64,000 nucleotides of DNA from Triatoma infestans. Lineage: Eukaryota > Arthropoda > Insecta > Hemiptera > Reduviidae. This document shows positions 55,001 through 64,000 of the stretch, piece after piece; position 1 is the stretch's first letter; each line of letters begins with the position of its first letter. Where the stretch lies: NCBI GenBank assembly GCA_011037195.1, contig JAAEAF010009095.1:1-64000 (forward strand), read 5' to 3'. The notes under the pieces are model-generated. The model did no database searches. It saw only the letters and a list, made by a program, of their open reading frames with translations, and had not been told where the DNA came from. Made by a program: the position numbers and the translations under genes.

Positions 55001-55206
55001 TAAAACTTAATGAGGATTTGCTCGCAAGGGACATCTGTTGCATGCAGTTACTTGGGGGAGTAGCGACCCCACGGGTTACCACAGCTCAGTACTTCATGCA
55101 CTTCATCAGAACATACACAATACACTTACACTTTACCCTTTAAGGACAAACACATTACACAAACCAGGGTCTCCGTCCCTAGTTAATTGACGAAAGCCAA
55201 GGAGAG

Positions 55207-55465
55207 AAGGAAGGGATTAGCTCAGTGATACCGCGCTGGACTAGCAATGCGGAGGGTTTGAATCCAGCATGCCGCCCTTAGATTTTTTTCTTCCTAGGAG
55301 CCTCTACAACTCACTGTCCGGTGATGGGCACGAGGCAGTGCTAACTTGTCTGTAGCTAAAGAACGCTGCTTGAAGACCGGCTGTGCATTGGAGAAGGCTC
55401 CGGGGGCACAACAGATCTTTCAGGGCGAAGTGCAATAATTCCCTACAATAATTTACAATCTAATG
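55207..55465 (+). mobile_element. SINE-F copy, complete, second 3' subtype
   Basis: Head AAGGGATTAGCTCAGTGATA (A box TAGCTCAGTGA) and GGGTTTGAATCCAGC (B box). The body continues GCCGCCCTTAGATTTTTTTC, GAGCCTCTACAACTCACTGT, CCGGTGATGGGCACGAGGC and GGCTGTGCATTGGAGAAGGC, with tail AGATCTTTCAGGGCGAAGTG and TACAATAATTTACAATCTAA. The tail matches the 12.4 kb copy, not those at 36 and 40 kb. No CCA-type acceptor stem, so it is a SINE and not a tRNA gene. Confidence 0.88.
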
Positions 55466-56109
55466 AGGATTTCGTCGGAATTATTGGTTGTCAAATTAAT
55501 TATCTCAAGAAATTCTGCTATTGAAGAAGGACAGAATAATTGATAAAAGTTTCCGACATAAATTGCACTAAATTATTTATATTCTTTTGTTGATGAATTC
55601 ACAATAAACTATTTAAAAACGAAAGTCACATATTAATTTAATTGTTCTAAGAAATGTTTTTATATATATACTCATTTACAATATTAATATTCTTAAAACA
55701 AAATAGATTCATATATATAGACTAACAATTGCATGTTTATTCTTAATTAAGGTATAATCAATGGGCGTTAATTTTTTTCACGCGGAAGTTGGTAATTTGA
55801 AATATTAAGTAATAAATTACGCTTGAATTTATAAATAATTAAATTTTTACTAATCTCATTTTCCTCTTTTTGTATTATATAACATTATTTGAAACAAACT
55901 ATCATTATATTGTTTGTATATTCCTATAATATTATTTGCTTCGCATTTTATATTAATTCAAATTAAAAAATCCATATTTCCTGGATTATAAGGATCATGG
56001 TATGTTAACCAATAGACGGTCTTCACTGCTGGGTGATATTGTGGGATTATTATTATTATTTTAATTTTTAATTATCTTTATCCCTTCTTGCAATTAAACA
56101 TGGAAGATA
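55466..56109. other. AT-rich spacer, nothing recognised
   Basis: Includes TATATATA and (TTA)n runs near 56050. Confidence 0.4.
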
Positions 56110-57562
56110 TCTAAAATGTTTCTTATATGTACCAAGAAATTAATTATTTCCTTTTTTTGTCTCTCTCCAAAGAAAACTCCCGGATATGATATCATAAACC
56201 CAACCATTCTTCGAAATCTTCCTAAAAAAACCGTAGTCTTCCTCACTTCCATAAACAACGCGATTCTCCGCACCACCTATTTCCCTATTCTTTCGAAGTT
56301 CTTTATTATTCGTCCCATTCTAAAGCCCAAAAAACTCAACACCCCTCATTCTCCGTCCCATTAGCTTACTCTCTGTCCGGACGGAAAATATTTGAAAAAC
56401 TCATCCTTAAACATATCCAACCAATCCTTGAAGTTTCCAATGTTATCCCAGACCATCAGTTTGGCTCGATGTGAAGCAGGCCTTCGATCGAGTATGGCAC
56501 CTCGGGCTGCTCTGGAAACTTAAAGGCATCCTTCCAGCCACTTATTATGTTATCCTAAGTCTTACTTATCCGATAGGTATTTTCAAGTACAAATCGGATC
56601 ATCTTTCTCTCCTTTCAATCATACCAAAGCTGGAGTGTCGCAAGGCTTTACTCAGTATACACTGCAGACATCCCAACACATCCTGATACCATCCTTCTCA
56701 CCTAAGCAGATGATACTGCTATCCTGTCTTCCAATAATGATCCAGTAACAGCCCATAGAAATTTACTAACCCACCTCTCCTCCCTAGAAAATTGGTTTAA
56801 AAAATGGGTCATTAAATTTAATGAAAATAAGAGTCCCAAAACATTACCTTCACTCTACGTCGCATTACTCTTCCCCAGTCTACTGCAACTTAATTCTCTT
56901 ACCTTACTCCCTTAATTCTCTACAACTTAATTCTCGCTATCTTGGGCTGCTTTACTTAGACCGAAGACTTACATGGAATCCTCATACACGACTTAAAAGA
57001 ATAGAACTAAACAGACGCTTTCGACAACTTAAAAGACTACTGGACAACAGATCTAAACTCTCCCTAGACAACAAAAGACTAATTTATACATCTATTTTAA
57101 AGCCTATCTGGGCGTATGGAATAGAACTATGGGGTTCAACCAAACGCTTAAATCTCCAAAGACTCCAATCCCTACAATCCAGAATCCTCCGTAACATTGT
57201 AACGCTCCTTTTTCCGTGTCTCCAACCGAACCATACATACTGATCTTAATATACCGTTCATTGCTCAAGTCGCCCAAACCCGTTACAGGAAATTCCATAT
57301 TAACCTACAGACTCACACAAACCCTTTAATTCAACACCTGTCTTCCCGAACACTTCCTAATAACCCTCCTAGACGTCTTAAAAGACAATGGCCTCGTGAT
57401 CTCCTCTCAAGTGAAGAGAGTCAATAGTGATTTTGTATAGTTTTGGAGTGTTACCATTGGGTAGCTTCTCCATTCATTTTGTATGTATGTTCTTTGTATG
57501 ATTGTTACTTATAGCGCTATTGCGCTGATTGTAGCATGATAAAGATTGAAAAAAAATTTTAC
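56110..57562 (+). mobile_element. LINE-B copy 5, 5'-truncated Jockey-clade LINE
   Basis: Begins in the RT entry region and continues through motif C and the post-RT region to a 3' UTR containing TATAGCGCTATTGCGCTGAT and the terminal GATAAAGATTGAAAAAAAA at about 57543-57561. No Gag or endonuclease. TE-C follows at once. Confidence 0.85.
56149..57243 (+). pseudogene. LINE-B RT and post-RT region (broken)
   Basis: KKTPGYDIINPTILRNLPKK, FLTSINNAILRTTYFP, then SHYPSH-like frames with stops. About 56470-56560 gives DVKQAFDRVWHLGLLWKLKG (motif A, tail part). At 56703 a TAA replaces the first residue of motif C and is followed by ADDTAILSSNNDP, so both catalytic Asp survive behind a stop. LTHLSSLENWFKKWVIKFNE follows. 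The frame 56821-57243 reads LDRRLTWNPHTRLKRIELNR, PIWAYGIELWGSTKRLNLQR and SLQSRILRNIV. At least three frame breaks. Confidence 0.85.
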
Positions 57563-57589
57563 TAGGTGTTTTGTTGGAGTCAAAGCTGA

Positions 57590-57917
57590 CATTTATAAAA
57601 CATGTTAAAACAGAGTGCAAAAAATCTATTCATTAAGTGGTAGTTCCGGTTAGAGAAATTTTGACAGATAACATACTGTCGGATCCCATGGTGATATGTA
57701 AGTGGAATATCAAGTTTGCACTTTCTGCGATTTTTCGTTTTTGAGCTATGTTGGTTCACATACACACAAATTTTTTTGTTTTCAGACCATTTTATATAAA
57801 TAAGAAAAAAAAAACACTTTTTCAGACTCACGGGAATCTCACAATGGTATTTCCGGCTTAAACCGATATCGAAAATTTGACACGATCACTATACCAGGAA
57901 TAAGAGAAAGTAAAAAT
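57590..57917 (+). mobile_element. TE-C copy, right part
   Basis: GTGGTAGTTCCGGTTAGAGA, TTTTGACAGATAACATACTG, TCGGATCCCATGGTGATATG, TTTTTCGTTTTTGAGCTATG and TTCACATACACACAAAT, then ACCGATATCGAAAATTTGAC and GGAATAAGAGAAAGTAAAAA at the right end. Collinear with 42070-42378. Truncated on the left, where LINE-B ends. Confidence 0.85.
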
Positions 57918-57967
57918 TTGTATGAATCACTCAGAATATATCCACTTACAAGATTTATTTTTATTTA

Positions 57968-58948
57968 CTAGCTAACCAGACCACGCTTCACTGTGGCTCA
58001 GTCTGATTTTTAGGATTAACCATGCGTGATTTTGATAATTTGTTTCGATGCTTTGGAATACCCTGTGTACTAATTCTTCTTTTGAATGTACAATGTTCCA
58101 GAAATTAGACGATTAGGTGATTTTCCTGTTTCCGGATTTGTAGGAGCAGTGCCGTTACTGAGTTCGAGTAATTGTCTTGAAAATATGGCAGCTGCTGGAT
58201 AGTTTTGAAGTTGACTCTCATATTCGTTGTTAAATGAATTTTTTTTACTGTGCTCCAAAAAGCTGAATATTTCAAGCAGGCATGCAATTCATCAGCTGGT
58301 GTTGAGCGAGGTATCACTGGAAGCGTTAGCCTGAAGTCACCGGTTAGTAACACCAATGCTCCACCAAACGGAACCTGATTATTTAGAAAACTTCCAATGT
58401 ATGGTCTCTAATGCTTCCAATGACTTCTTATAAGCGATTGTACACACATCCCATGCCATGATTTTGCACGCCCGAAGCACATTTCCCATTCCTGATGTTT
58501 TAGAAATGTTACATGTGGGGTTTTCTGTGAAGTGCATGTTTATGTCATGACAGTTTAAGAGCTGAATGCGCTATTCTACCTCCTTCCATAAACATAGCAG
58601 CAATACGTAAAGAAGCAAGTGCTAACGCAATATGGCGGTTTGAACGGATTTTAGCTCGGAATTTCCCGTTTCCTTGGGAACATCGGAATAGAGGTACTTA
58701 TAAGTAGCTGAGAAAGAGGTTCAGAGAGTGAGCCACCATCGCAACGCGTCTGACTCTGTCTATTTCTGCCAATCTCGCGAAACGCTCGGAGAAGTTCCCG
58801 TTTCCATGGGAACTTCGGAGTAAAACGTATATATAAACACTCTTATATAGAAATGCAACGTTGTGTAAAAATTTCAAGTCAATCCATCTACTACTTTTCG
58901 AGTTTTGTGGCCACAAACATGCGGATGCTGAATTTTTATATATATAGA
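57968..58948 (-). mobile_element. Helitron, internally deleted, both termini visible (981 bp)
   Basis: Read on the minus strand it starts TCTATATATATAAAAATTCA at 58948 (5' TC) and ends with a hairpin GCCACAGTGAAGCGTGGT and CTAG at 57971-57968 (3' CTRR). It sits between A (58949) and T (57967), the host dinucleotide used by Helitrons, with no target duplication. Inside is the C-terminal part of a Pif1-like helicase. The Rep domain and Walker A region are absent, so it is a non-autonomous deletion derivative that kept both ends. Confidence 0.92.
58010..58650 (-). pseudogene. Helitron Pif1-type helicase, C-terminal portion
   Basis: From about 58640 on minus: GGRTAHSALKL-like start, NPTCNISKTSGMGNVLRACK, MAWDVCTIAYKKSLEALE (the Walker B Asp-Glu pair is Asp-Val, about 58446-58451), then 58356-58105 VLLTGDFRLTLPVIPRSTPA (motif III, where the usual Gln after GDFR is Leu), DELHACLKYSAFWSTVKKIH and LTTNMRV. 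After a frameshift come NPETGKSPNRLIS and IVHSKEELVHRVFQSIETNY. In intact Helitrons this helicase unwinds DNA during rolling-circle transposition. Missing Walker A, altered motifs and frame breaks make it dead. Confidence 0.88.
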
Positions 58949-60076
58949 TTTATTTCTTACAGTGAACTGATTGGTTACAATTGGAGTTGCGTAAAAAGAC
59001 AAAAACAAATGCGTTAACAATCTTCTGCAATTTCAAAATAAAATATTCTCATTATTAACATTAAAAGAAGAAAAGATTAATTATAGATTAAAGAATTCTA
59101 TTAGAATATAGAAATAAACTTTTTTAAAGAGACAAAAATTATAATAACTTTAATAAAACAATTATATACTTGTAAAGACCATATCTGTGTCTGTTTTGAG
59201 AAGCAAACAATTCTCTAACTGATTATTTCTTCATCATTCATTCATTGGAAAGTCAAAGTTTTTTTCTAACATCTTTAAAGAAGGGACAATTACGTACAAA
59301 TTAAATGATCTGAAAATAAATGAGCACTTTAAATCGGCAAATTCACCAAATTTTATTCAATTTTTGGAATGAACAGTGCAATAGAAGAAATCCTACCTCA
59401 CAGTTTTTCTTGAGTCCTCCTATAATATATGTATATTTTCTTGAAAAGATATTTCAAATATAAATAAGAAAATGTGCATTAGACCAAGTTTAAAGAAAAT
59501 CTATTTTTTTGGCGAAAATTGCAAAAAAAAAAAAAACTGAAATATGTATTGAACTAAAATACAGTATTTTTTGATTAACCTATTTTTTTTTACCAAATCC
59601 TTTGTGCTAGGATTTTTAAATAAACTATCAAGTTCTGACCTTTTTGCAAATTTTAAGGCTTTCGAACTATGTATTGATCACAGACTGATCACAAACATAC
59701 AACACACACAATAATATTGCCATAATCTGCTCGGAAAAAATATTATTTTTTTATTGATAACCTACTTAGGAAAATTTAGCAAAATCGCAATTAACAACCA
59801 ACCAATAAGAGAAAATAAACATTGAATATATAATATATAATTCAATATATAATATATTGAATATATAATTGAAGTTCGGAACAAATGCTTGCTTGATCAA
59901 CTAAAGATTCGTGAACATTACTAACGAAAAAGTTTATATGCTAACTAAGAATTCTGCCCAGAAATTGAACTGCAAGCTAACACAATTTTGTATAGAACAA
60001 AACTTTTGCTAATAACATTTGAAGTCGACTTTGTTCGGTAATTCTTTGTAAATTCAACATAAAAGGGGATGTTTAG
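58949..60076. other. AT-rich spacer; diverged TE-C-like region and AT palindromes
   Basis: 59370-59720 has TE-C-like words (TTTCAAATATAAATAAGAAA; AAAGAAAATCTATTTTTTTG; CAAACATACAACACACACAA) at the right spacing but is too diverged for a firm call. 59822-59871 is an AT-only stretch with internal palindromes (ATTGAATATATAATATATA). Confidence 0.4.
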
Positions 60077-60174
60077 AGATGGTAATAAAATTAACCTTAT
60101 TTCAGCCAAGCTTAATTTTATTTCTTTCCTTTTTTTTTCACATATGTAGTGATTTATAGATTTTAGTATTTTTC

Positions 60175-60208
60175 CTTACGTTTCGGCACTAAAACGTGCC
60201 ATCCTCAG
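60175..60208 (-). ncRNA. Hammerhead-ribozyme core, canonical
   Basis: Minus strand: CTGAGGA, stem II TGGCAC-GTTTT-AGTGCC, GAAAC, then GTAAG. All invariant core residues (CUGANGA and GAAA) are present. Stem II is complete. Confidence 0.75.
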
Positions 60209-60395
60209 AGGAGTTCATTTTAAAATCTGATGTTTCATATAAATTTTATTTTATAGGCTTCGTTATTTATTCATTTTTGTTAACATTGTCTGTTATAAGT
60301 CTAGTTTTAATTAAAATTTTTTTTAGATAGGACCACCGTAGTTTTCCTATTTCTTACTTTCCTAGATGAAACACCAGATTTTAAAATGAACTTCT

Positions 60396-60430
60396 CAGAG
60401 GATGGCACGTTTTAGTGCCGAAAAGTAAGG
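60396..60430 (+). ncRNA. Hammerhead-ribozyme core with one core mutation
   Basis: Plus strand: CAGAGGA (second core base U to A), stem II TGGCACG-TTTT-AGTGCC, GAAAA, then GTAAGG. The partner arm has the canonical base, so this is a later loss expected to abolish cleavage. Confidence 0.7.
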
Positions 60431-60526
60431 AAAAATACTAAAATCTATAAATCACTATATTTGTGAATAAAAAGGAAAGAAATAAAATTAAGCTTGGCTG
60501 AAATAAGGTTCTTTTTATTACCATCT

Positions 60527-60769
60527 TATAACAAGATAACATTTCAGCCCATATAAAACAAAAAATTTGAAACAAGGGATGTTTAGAGTTTTCAATTCAT
60601 TCTCTCACGTAAAAATGGGATGTTTAAGCCAATAAAACTTTAGGCAAATCTATTAAGGAAGGAATCTTTAAGCCTAAATATGAATTCCTAAAGCAAACAA
60701 AATCTTCAATTATTTTAACAAACAGGTCGTTTTTTCGATTAAAAAAAAAATGTATTTTTGTCTTAGAAT
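60527..60769. other. Short AT-rich spacer
   Basis: The words GGGATGTTTAGAG at 60576-60590 repeat those at 60065-60078, just outside the inverted repeat. They may be flanking duplication or the outer edges of the element. Nothing else. Confidence 0.45.
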
Positions 60770-61560
60770 GGCATGAAACATAAAGAAAAACGCTTTGGAG
60801 CCCTTATTCGATCTTCTTGAAAGAGTGCAATTTAAAATTCCTAAAATCGCTACTTCATCTATCACGTAATAAGCCTGGATGCTTTTGTCCGTTTGGAAAG
60901 TAATCGGCTGCATATTAAAGCTCTAATTTTTAAGCGTATGTTGGGATTCTGGTTAAAAATCCTAAATCTACCTCATGATAGTCTACCAACAGCCTGCTGT
61001 AACAGTTTGTTCGAACAGTCAGGTACTTTTCAAATGCCTTTTATAACTGGGTAATGGAATCTAGAAGACTTTTATATTCCATAGGTGGCGACAATGTTTG
61101 GCTAGCACAAAACTCGGAGGTATTAAGAAAAAGGAAGAACTCTTTGATAGAAAGATTTAATAATAATGTATTAAGTAAAGATGTACTTTCTGTGACTCAC
61201 GCTTCCTTTAATAACTACGAATACGAACTCGTATTTCAGAAGTATAAACCTTCTTGGTTTGCCTGAACCATTCATCCACTTTGGATGTAATCCTAAATTT
61301 ATTCGTACTTTGTCCTAAATCCGCCTAATGAGCCAAATCAAACCTAGAATTAATCTAAATAGAATTGTTCATAGCTTCAATCCTGACAATGTTTGTTCTT
61401 TATGTAGCTGTTTTAAACACGAATTTGCACATTTTTTGTTAGCATGTTCTGTATTATCTACATTCAGGGTTAACTTATTTAAGAAGTTATTTGAGTTCGA
61501 ATTTAAATTTTCAAAACCAAGATCTTCTTTTTGTTGATAATTTAAATAAATTAAAAAGTA
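60770..61560 (+). pseudogene. LINE-A copy, C-terminal region with CCHC cluster
   Basis: Plus-strand blocks: FLKSLLHLSRNKPGCF-like, VRLESNRLHIKALIFKRMLG, FWLKILNLPHDSLPTACCNS and LFEQSGTFQMPF in shifting frames. 61054-61266 follows, then 61328-61537 with SQIKPRINLNRIVHS and VCSLCSCFKHEFAHFLLACS, a C-x2-C-x7-H-type cluster with a final Cys. The order and wording parallel LINE-A copy 1 (2020-2220 and 2640-2700). No RT core, so it is 5'-truncated and dead. Confidence 0.8.
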
Positions 61561-61839
61561 TATATTTCTATTTTGAAATGCATTAAGGCTGAGAGCTATC
61601 TTAGTGGGTTGATATTTTTTCTTCTTTTTTTGATTATACATAGATTTGATTGTTTTTCTTTCTTTTTATTTGTCTGTTATCTTCCCAGTGCGATATCATT
61701 TGTAAATATATTATAGAACTGTATGTATTACTGTATTGACTGTTATATATCTATATATAATTAATACAAATATACTTATACTAATATATACTTTATATAC
61801 ATATATATAAAGTAATCTGTAATCGAGACGAACTCTTGC

Positions 61840-62200
61840 TATGAATTGTATATTTTACTGGCAAAGTATGGAATTCAGGCATTCTATAGAATGCCTAGGC
61901 ATTTCATATAATACCATGCATTGTTTATACTCAGATACCAGATTAATGCTATGCGTGGTTTATACTCAAATACCAGATTATATTTCTTATGATAATTTTT
62001 GTGTATTTGAAAAATATTCTTTTAAATATTCCCATTTCTTCATTTGTTAACTTGCGGAAATTCTATTGTAGTGTTTCAGTATAATAAATCCTGGTATTCC
62101 AAATGGTATTTCAATAGTTCTGGTACTTTAAGTAAAATAATTTAACTTTTAAATGATTATTATTAAAATATATTTTGAAATCGGGGTGTAATGAAATAAA
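61840..62200 (+). mobile_element. Probable 5' LTR of an LTR retrotransposon (edges uncertain)
   Basis: Placed by the primer binding site that follows at 62201. Within it are a TATA-like TCATATAATACC (61905-61916), a direct repeat GGTTTATACTCAAATACCAG / TGTTTATACTCAGATACCAG and a possible polyadenylation signal AATAAA (62084-62089). The left edge is not defined and no second LTR is visible in the window, so the body may have been lost. Confidence 0.45.
61877..61896. repeat. 20-bp perfect palindrome
   Basis: AGGCATTCTATAGAATGCCT, overlapped by a third GCATTC-like word (AGGCATTTC). Could be a regulatory site of the putative LTR; no protein partner can be named. Confidence 0.9.
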
Positions 62201-62218
62201 TGGGGGCTCGTCCGGGAT
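62201..62218 (+). promoter_or_regulatory. Primer binding site matching tRNA-Pro 3' end
   Basis: TGGGGGCTCGTCCGGGAT is complementary to the 3' 18 nt of tRNA-Pro, a primer used by many retroviruses and Gypsy-like elements. It starts minus-strand DNA synthesis next to the 5' LTR. Eighteen exact positions in this AT-rich setting are unlikely by chance. It is followed by unassigned AT-rich DNA, not by a readable Gag. Confidence 0.8.
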
Positions 62219-63884
62219 GAATTTCATAATTTGGCTGAATTTCATACTTTGCCGGTAACATATACAATTTAAAAGAAATGAATAAATAAATAAATAAAAG
62301 AAAAGTGCAAAATGAAGCGAAAATTCGGATCAGATATTATTGTTAAAAATTAGAATTAATATATTAACTTGTTATTATGTTCAAATATAATAACGAATAG
62401 TTCATATTTGCTAGAAGTAACTTTTATTCATATACAGTTCATTCATAAAAATCCTTCTAAAGGTAGATGAATGAGTGGACGGTAGTAAATAGCCAGTACT
62501 AACTGCGGTTAAAATGACCAACAGATTGGTCATTTAATGCATTACAACACGAGGTTTTCAAGTTAGAAAATCTTGCGGAGTCCTAATGATAGAACTTCTA
62601 AACTTCCTTCTACACGGTCTGATCATTACCATTAAACCACAAACTCTTATACGTACTTCTAAAACCTACTACTTGCTGAGGTTACTTTTCTGTAAATCAT
62701 TTTGCCAGAGCCCGTAATCAAGTAAACAGTTGTAATTGATTTTTTTTAAATTATTGAACATTCCATTCAATGATAATTTACTTGGTAGATTATGAAATGC
62801 AGTTATATCCAATATGTATGAAAGTAAAGATATGTCTATTTTTGTCCGTTTTTTTATTTTTAATTGATATACTCCAATCATATTTTTCTTCTTACTATAT
62901 AGATTTCAAAACACTGAATGAAAGGTTATCGGGGGATACATATACTAGATAAAAAAAAAAGACTCAATACGAATCACGATAAAATTCTCTCAAGCCTATT
63001 CTGAAATTATCGACTTACTGAAGTGCCGACATTTTAAAAAGTAAAATATTAGTAAAACATGCATGGAATTTCACAAAAATAAGATAATTAACAATATTGC
63101 AAATTTTAATCTTAATTTATAATATTATATGTCCTAATTTATCGCCCAAAAATGCACATCTACATATTAATGAGATGTTTACTGTCATATTTGGTCACTT
63201 TTAGTTATACATACGTAGATTAATTCATCAGATATTCTATTTGTTTAACTGTCTTTTATGAAAATTACTTTTAAAAATTTTTTTTACTTTAAATCTGTAA
63301 TCATTTTGGAAACTAATGACTTACAAGAATATGTAGCAGAAAACTGATAATAAAAAAAAAAACGCGAAACCTTAGAATAATGTGCGGATTTTTGCTTTTT
63401 CATATTGAAAAAAAAATTAACTGAGACATAAATAATGATATTGTTACTTATCAAATGTAAACCTTAATTAATCAGAGACTGGAAATAATTTGCCGAACTG
63501 AAATAGTACAAATTTTATTATTATTAAGTAAAAATGAATACAATTTTTATATACAAATATTTCAAATTGACCGGACCATAAATCTGATGAAAGCAATAAA
63601 TTCAAAAATTCCAAACAATATTGAGATAATGTTGAATAATACTGTACTGAATAATATCGGCTGTTTTATAGCGACAAGGCTTACTATAGACGATAGTGTT
63701 AAGTGTGTGAAGAAATTCGTTGGTAAAGCTAAAAGGATGTAAGTTGTGTGCTTATTTATGTGTATGTTTGTTTTTTTCCATTGGTGAAGCTAACAGATAT
63801 CCTTTGCGAATCGTTTATGTGCCGGCAAAAGTTTCGTACATGCCATCTCGAGCGCTCGCGTGCCATAGGTTCGTCATCACTGTT

Positions 63885-63917
<33 letters not shown>

Positions 63918-63937
63918 TTTTTTACTGTAAAAAGAAT
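62219..63937. other. AT-rich spacer with microsatellites
   Basis: (AAAT)n at 62278-62297 and (AAT)n at 63887-63915. No coding region or element recognised. Confidence 0.45.
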
Positions 63938-64000
63938 GTTGGTTCGAGTCCAGCTGTGCTGCCCTTAGATTTGCTCTTCCTTGGAGCCTCTACAGCTCAC
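63938..64000 (+). mobile_element. SINE-F, cut by the window end
   Basis: GTTGGTTCGAGTCCAGCTGT (B box) followed by the SINE-F body TGCCCTTAGATTTGCTCTTC and GAGCCTCTACAGCTCAC. The A-box part is replaced by the preceding (AAT)n. Continues past the window. Confidence 0.8.

Larger units (their letters stand above)
60077..60526. mobile_element. PLE-TR near-perfect 160-bp inverted repeat with hammerhead cores
   Basis: Left arm 60077-60238 and right arm 60366-60526 are reverse complements with only about ten differences over some 160 bp (AGATGGTAATAAAA outermost; TGTTTCAT innermost). The 127-bp spacer is AT-rich. Each arm holds a hammerhead-like core pointing outward from the spacer. The low divergence makes this the youngest of the four inverted PLE-TR pairs. 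No protein is encoded. It could be the inverted terminal repeats of a Penelope-like element with its body deleted, or a foldback derivative. Confidence 0.88.

Overview
The window is AT-rich, non-coding-dominated nuclear DNA from a metazoan, most plausibly an arthropod. The basis is the mobile-element content: Jockey-type and other non-LTR retrotransposons (LINEs), a mariner, a Helitron, a PIF/Harbinger element, a Gypsy-type solo LTR, tRNA-derived SINEs and Penelope-like terminal repeats, plus a run of assembly Ns. The species cannot be fixed from sequence alone. I found no host protein-coding gene, tRNA gene or rRNA gene that I can support. Every recognisable coding stretch belongs to a decayed mobile element.

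Names used below: LINE-A is a group of related LINEs with an FADD-type reverse transcriptase (RT) and a C-terminal CCHC cluster. LINE-B is a Jockey-clade LINE (Gag, endonuclease, RT). LINE-D is a LINE with an RNase H domain. TE-C is an unclassified, non-coding, roughly 1-kb interspersed repeat. SINE-F and SINE-G are tRNA-derived SINEs. PLE-TR is a Penelope-like terminal repeat carrying a hammerhead-ribozyme-like core.

Layout: 1-380 is a 106-bp tandem satellite. 0.6-3.2 kb is a TE-C copy split by a 5'-truncated LINE-A. 4.3-5.3 and 8.2-8.9 kb are LINE fragments. 9.2-12.4 kb is the longest LINE-B. 14.8-16.8 kb holds LINE-A and a short LINE with a perfect 13-bp target duplication. 17.8-18.2 kb is a solo LTR. 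20.7-22.9 kb is LINE-A with a 150-bp segment repeated at both ends. 22.9-26.7 kb is LINE-B interrupted by a complete-ended but dead mariner. 28-36.7 kb holds two LINE-B 3' ends, a Harbinger remnant, a TE-C copy with the N gap and an inverted PLE-TR pair. 37.3-45 kb holds SINEs, the fullest TE-C copy, an R2-like fragment and another PLE-TR pair around LTR-like remnants. 46.8-48.6 kb holds TE-C, LINE-D and a long hairpin. 49-51.5 kb holds more PLE-TR. 54.7-57.9 kb holds LINE fragments, a SINE and TE-C. 57.97-58.95 kb is a Helitron with both ends readable. 60.1-60.5 kb is a near-perfect 160-bp inverted repeat carrying hammerhead cores. 60.8-61.6 kb is LINE-A. 62.2 kb has a tRNA-Pro-type primer binding site next to a probable LTR.

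There is no operon or pathway here. The informative relations are between elements: which one interrupts which, which SINE tail resembles which LINE tail, and the repeated head-to-head arrangement of ribozyme-bearing repeats. The two best candidates for something not well described are the inverted hammerhead-bearing PLE-TR pairs (34.2, 43.7/45.0, 51.2 and 60.1-60.5 kb) and TE-C, which has terminal inverted motifs, internal repeats of about 300 bp and a CA tract next to which two different LINEs have inserted.
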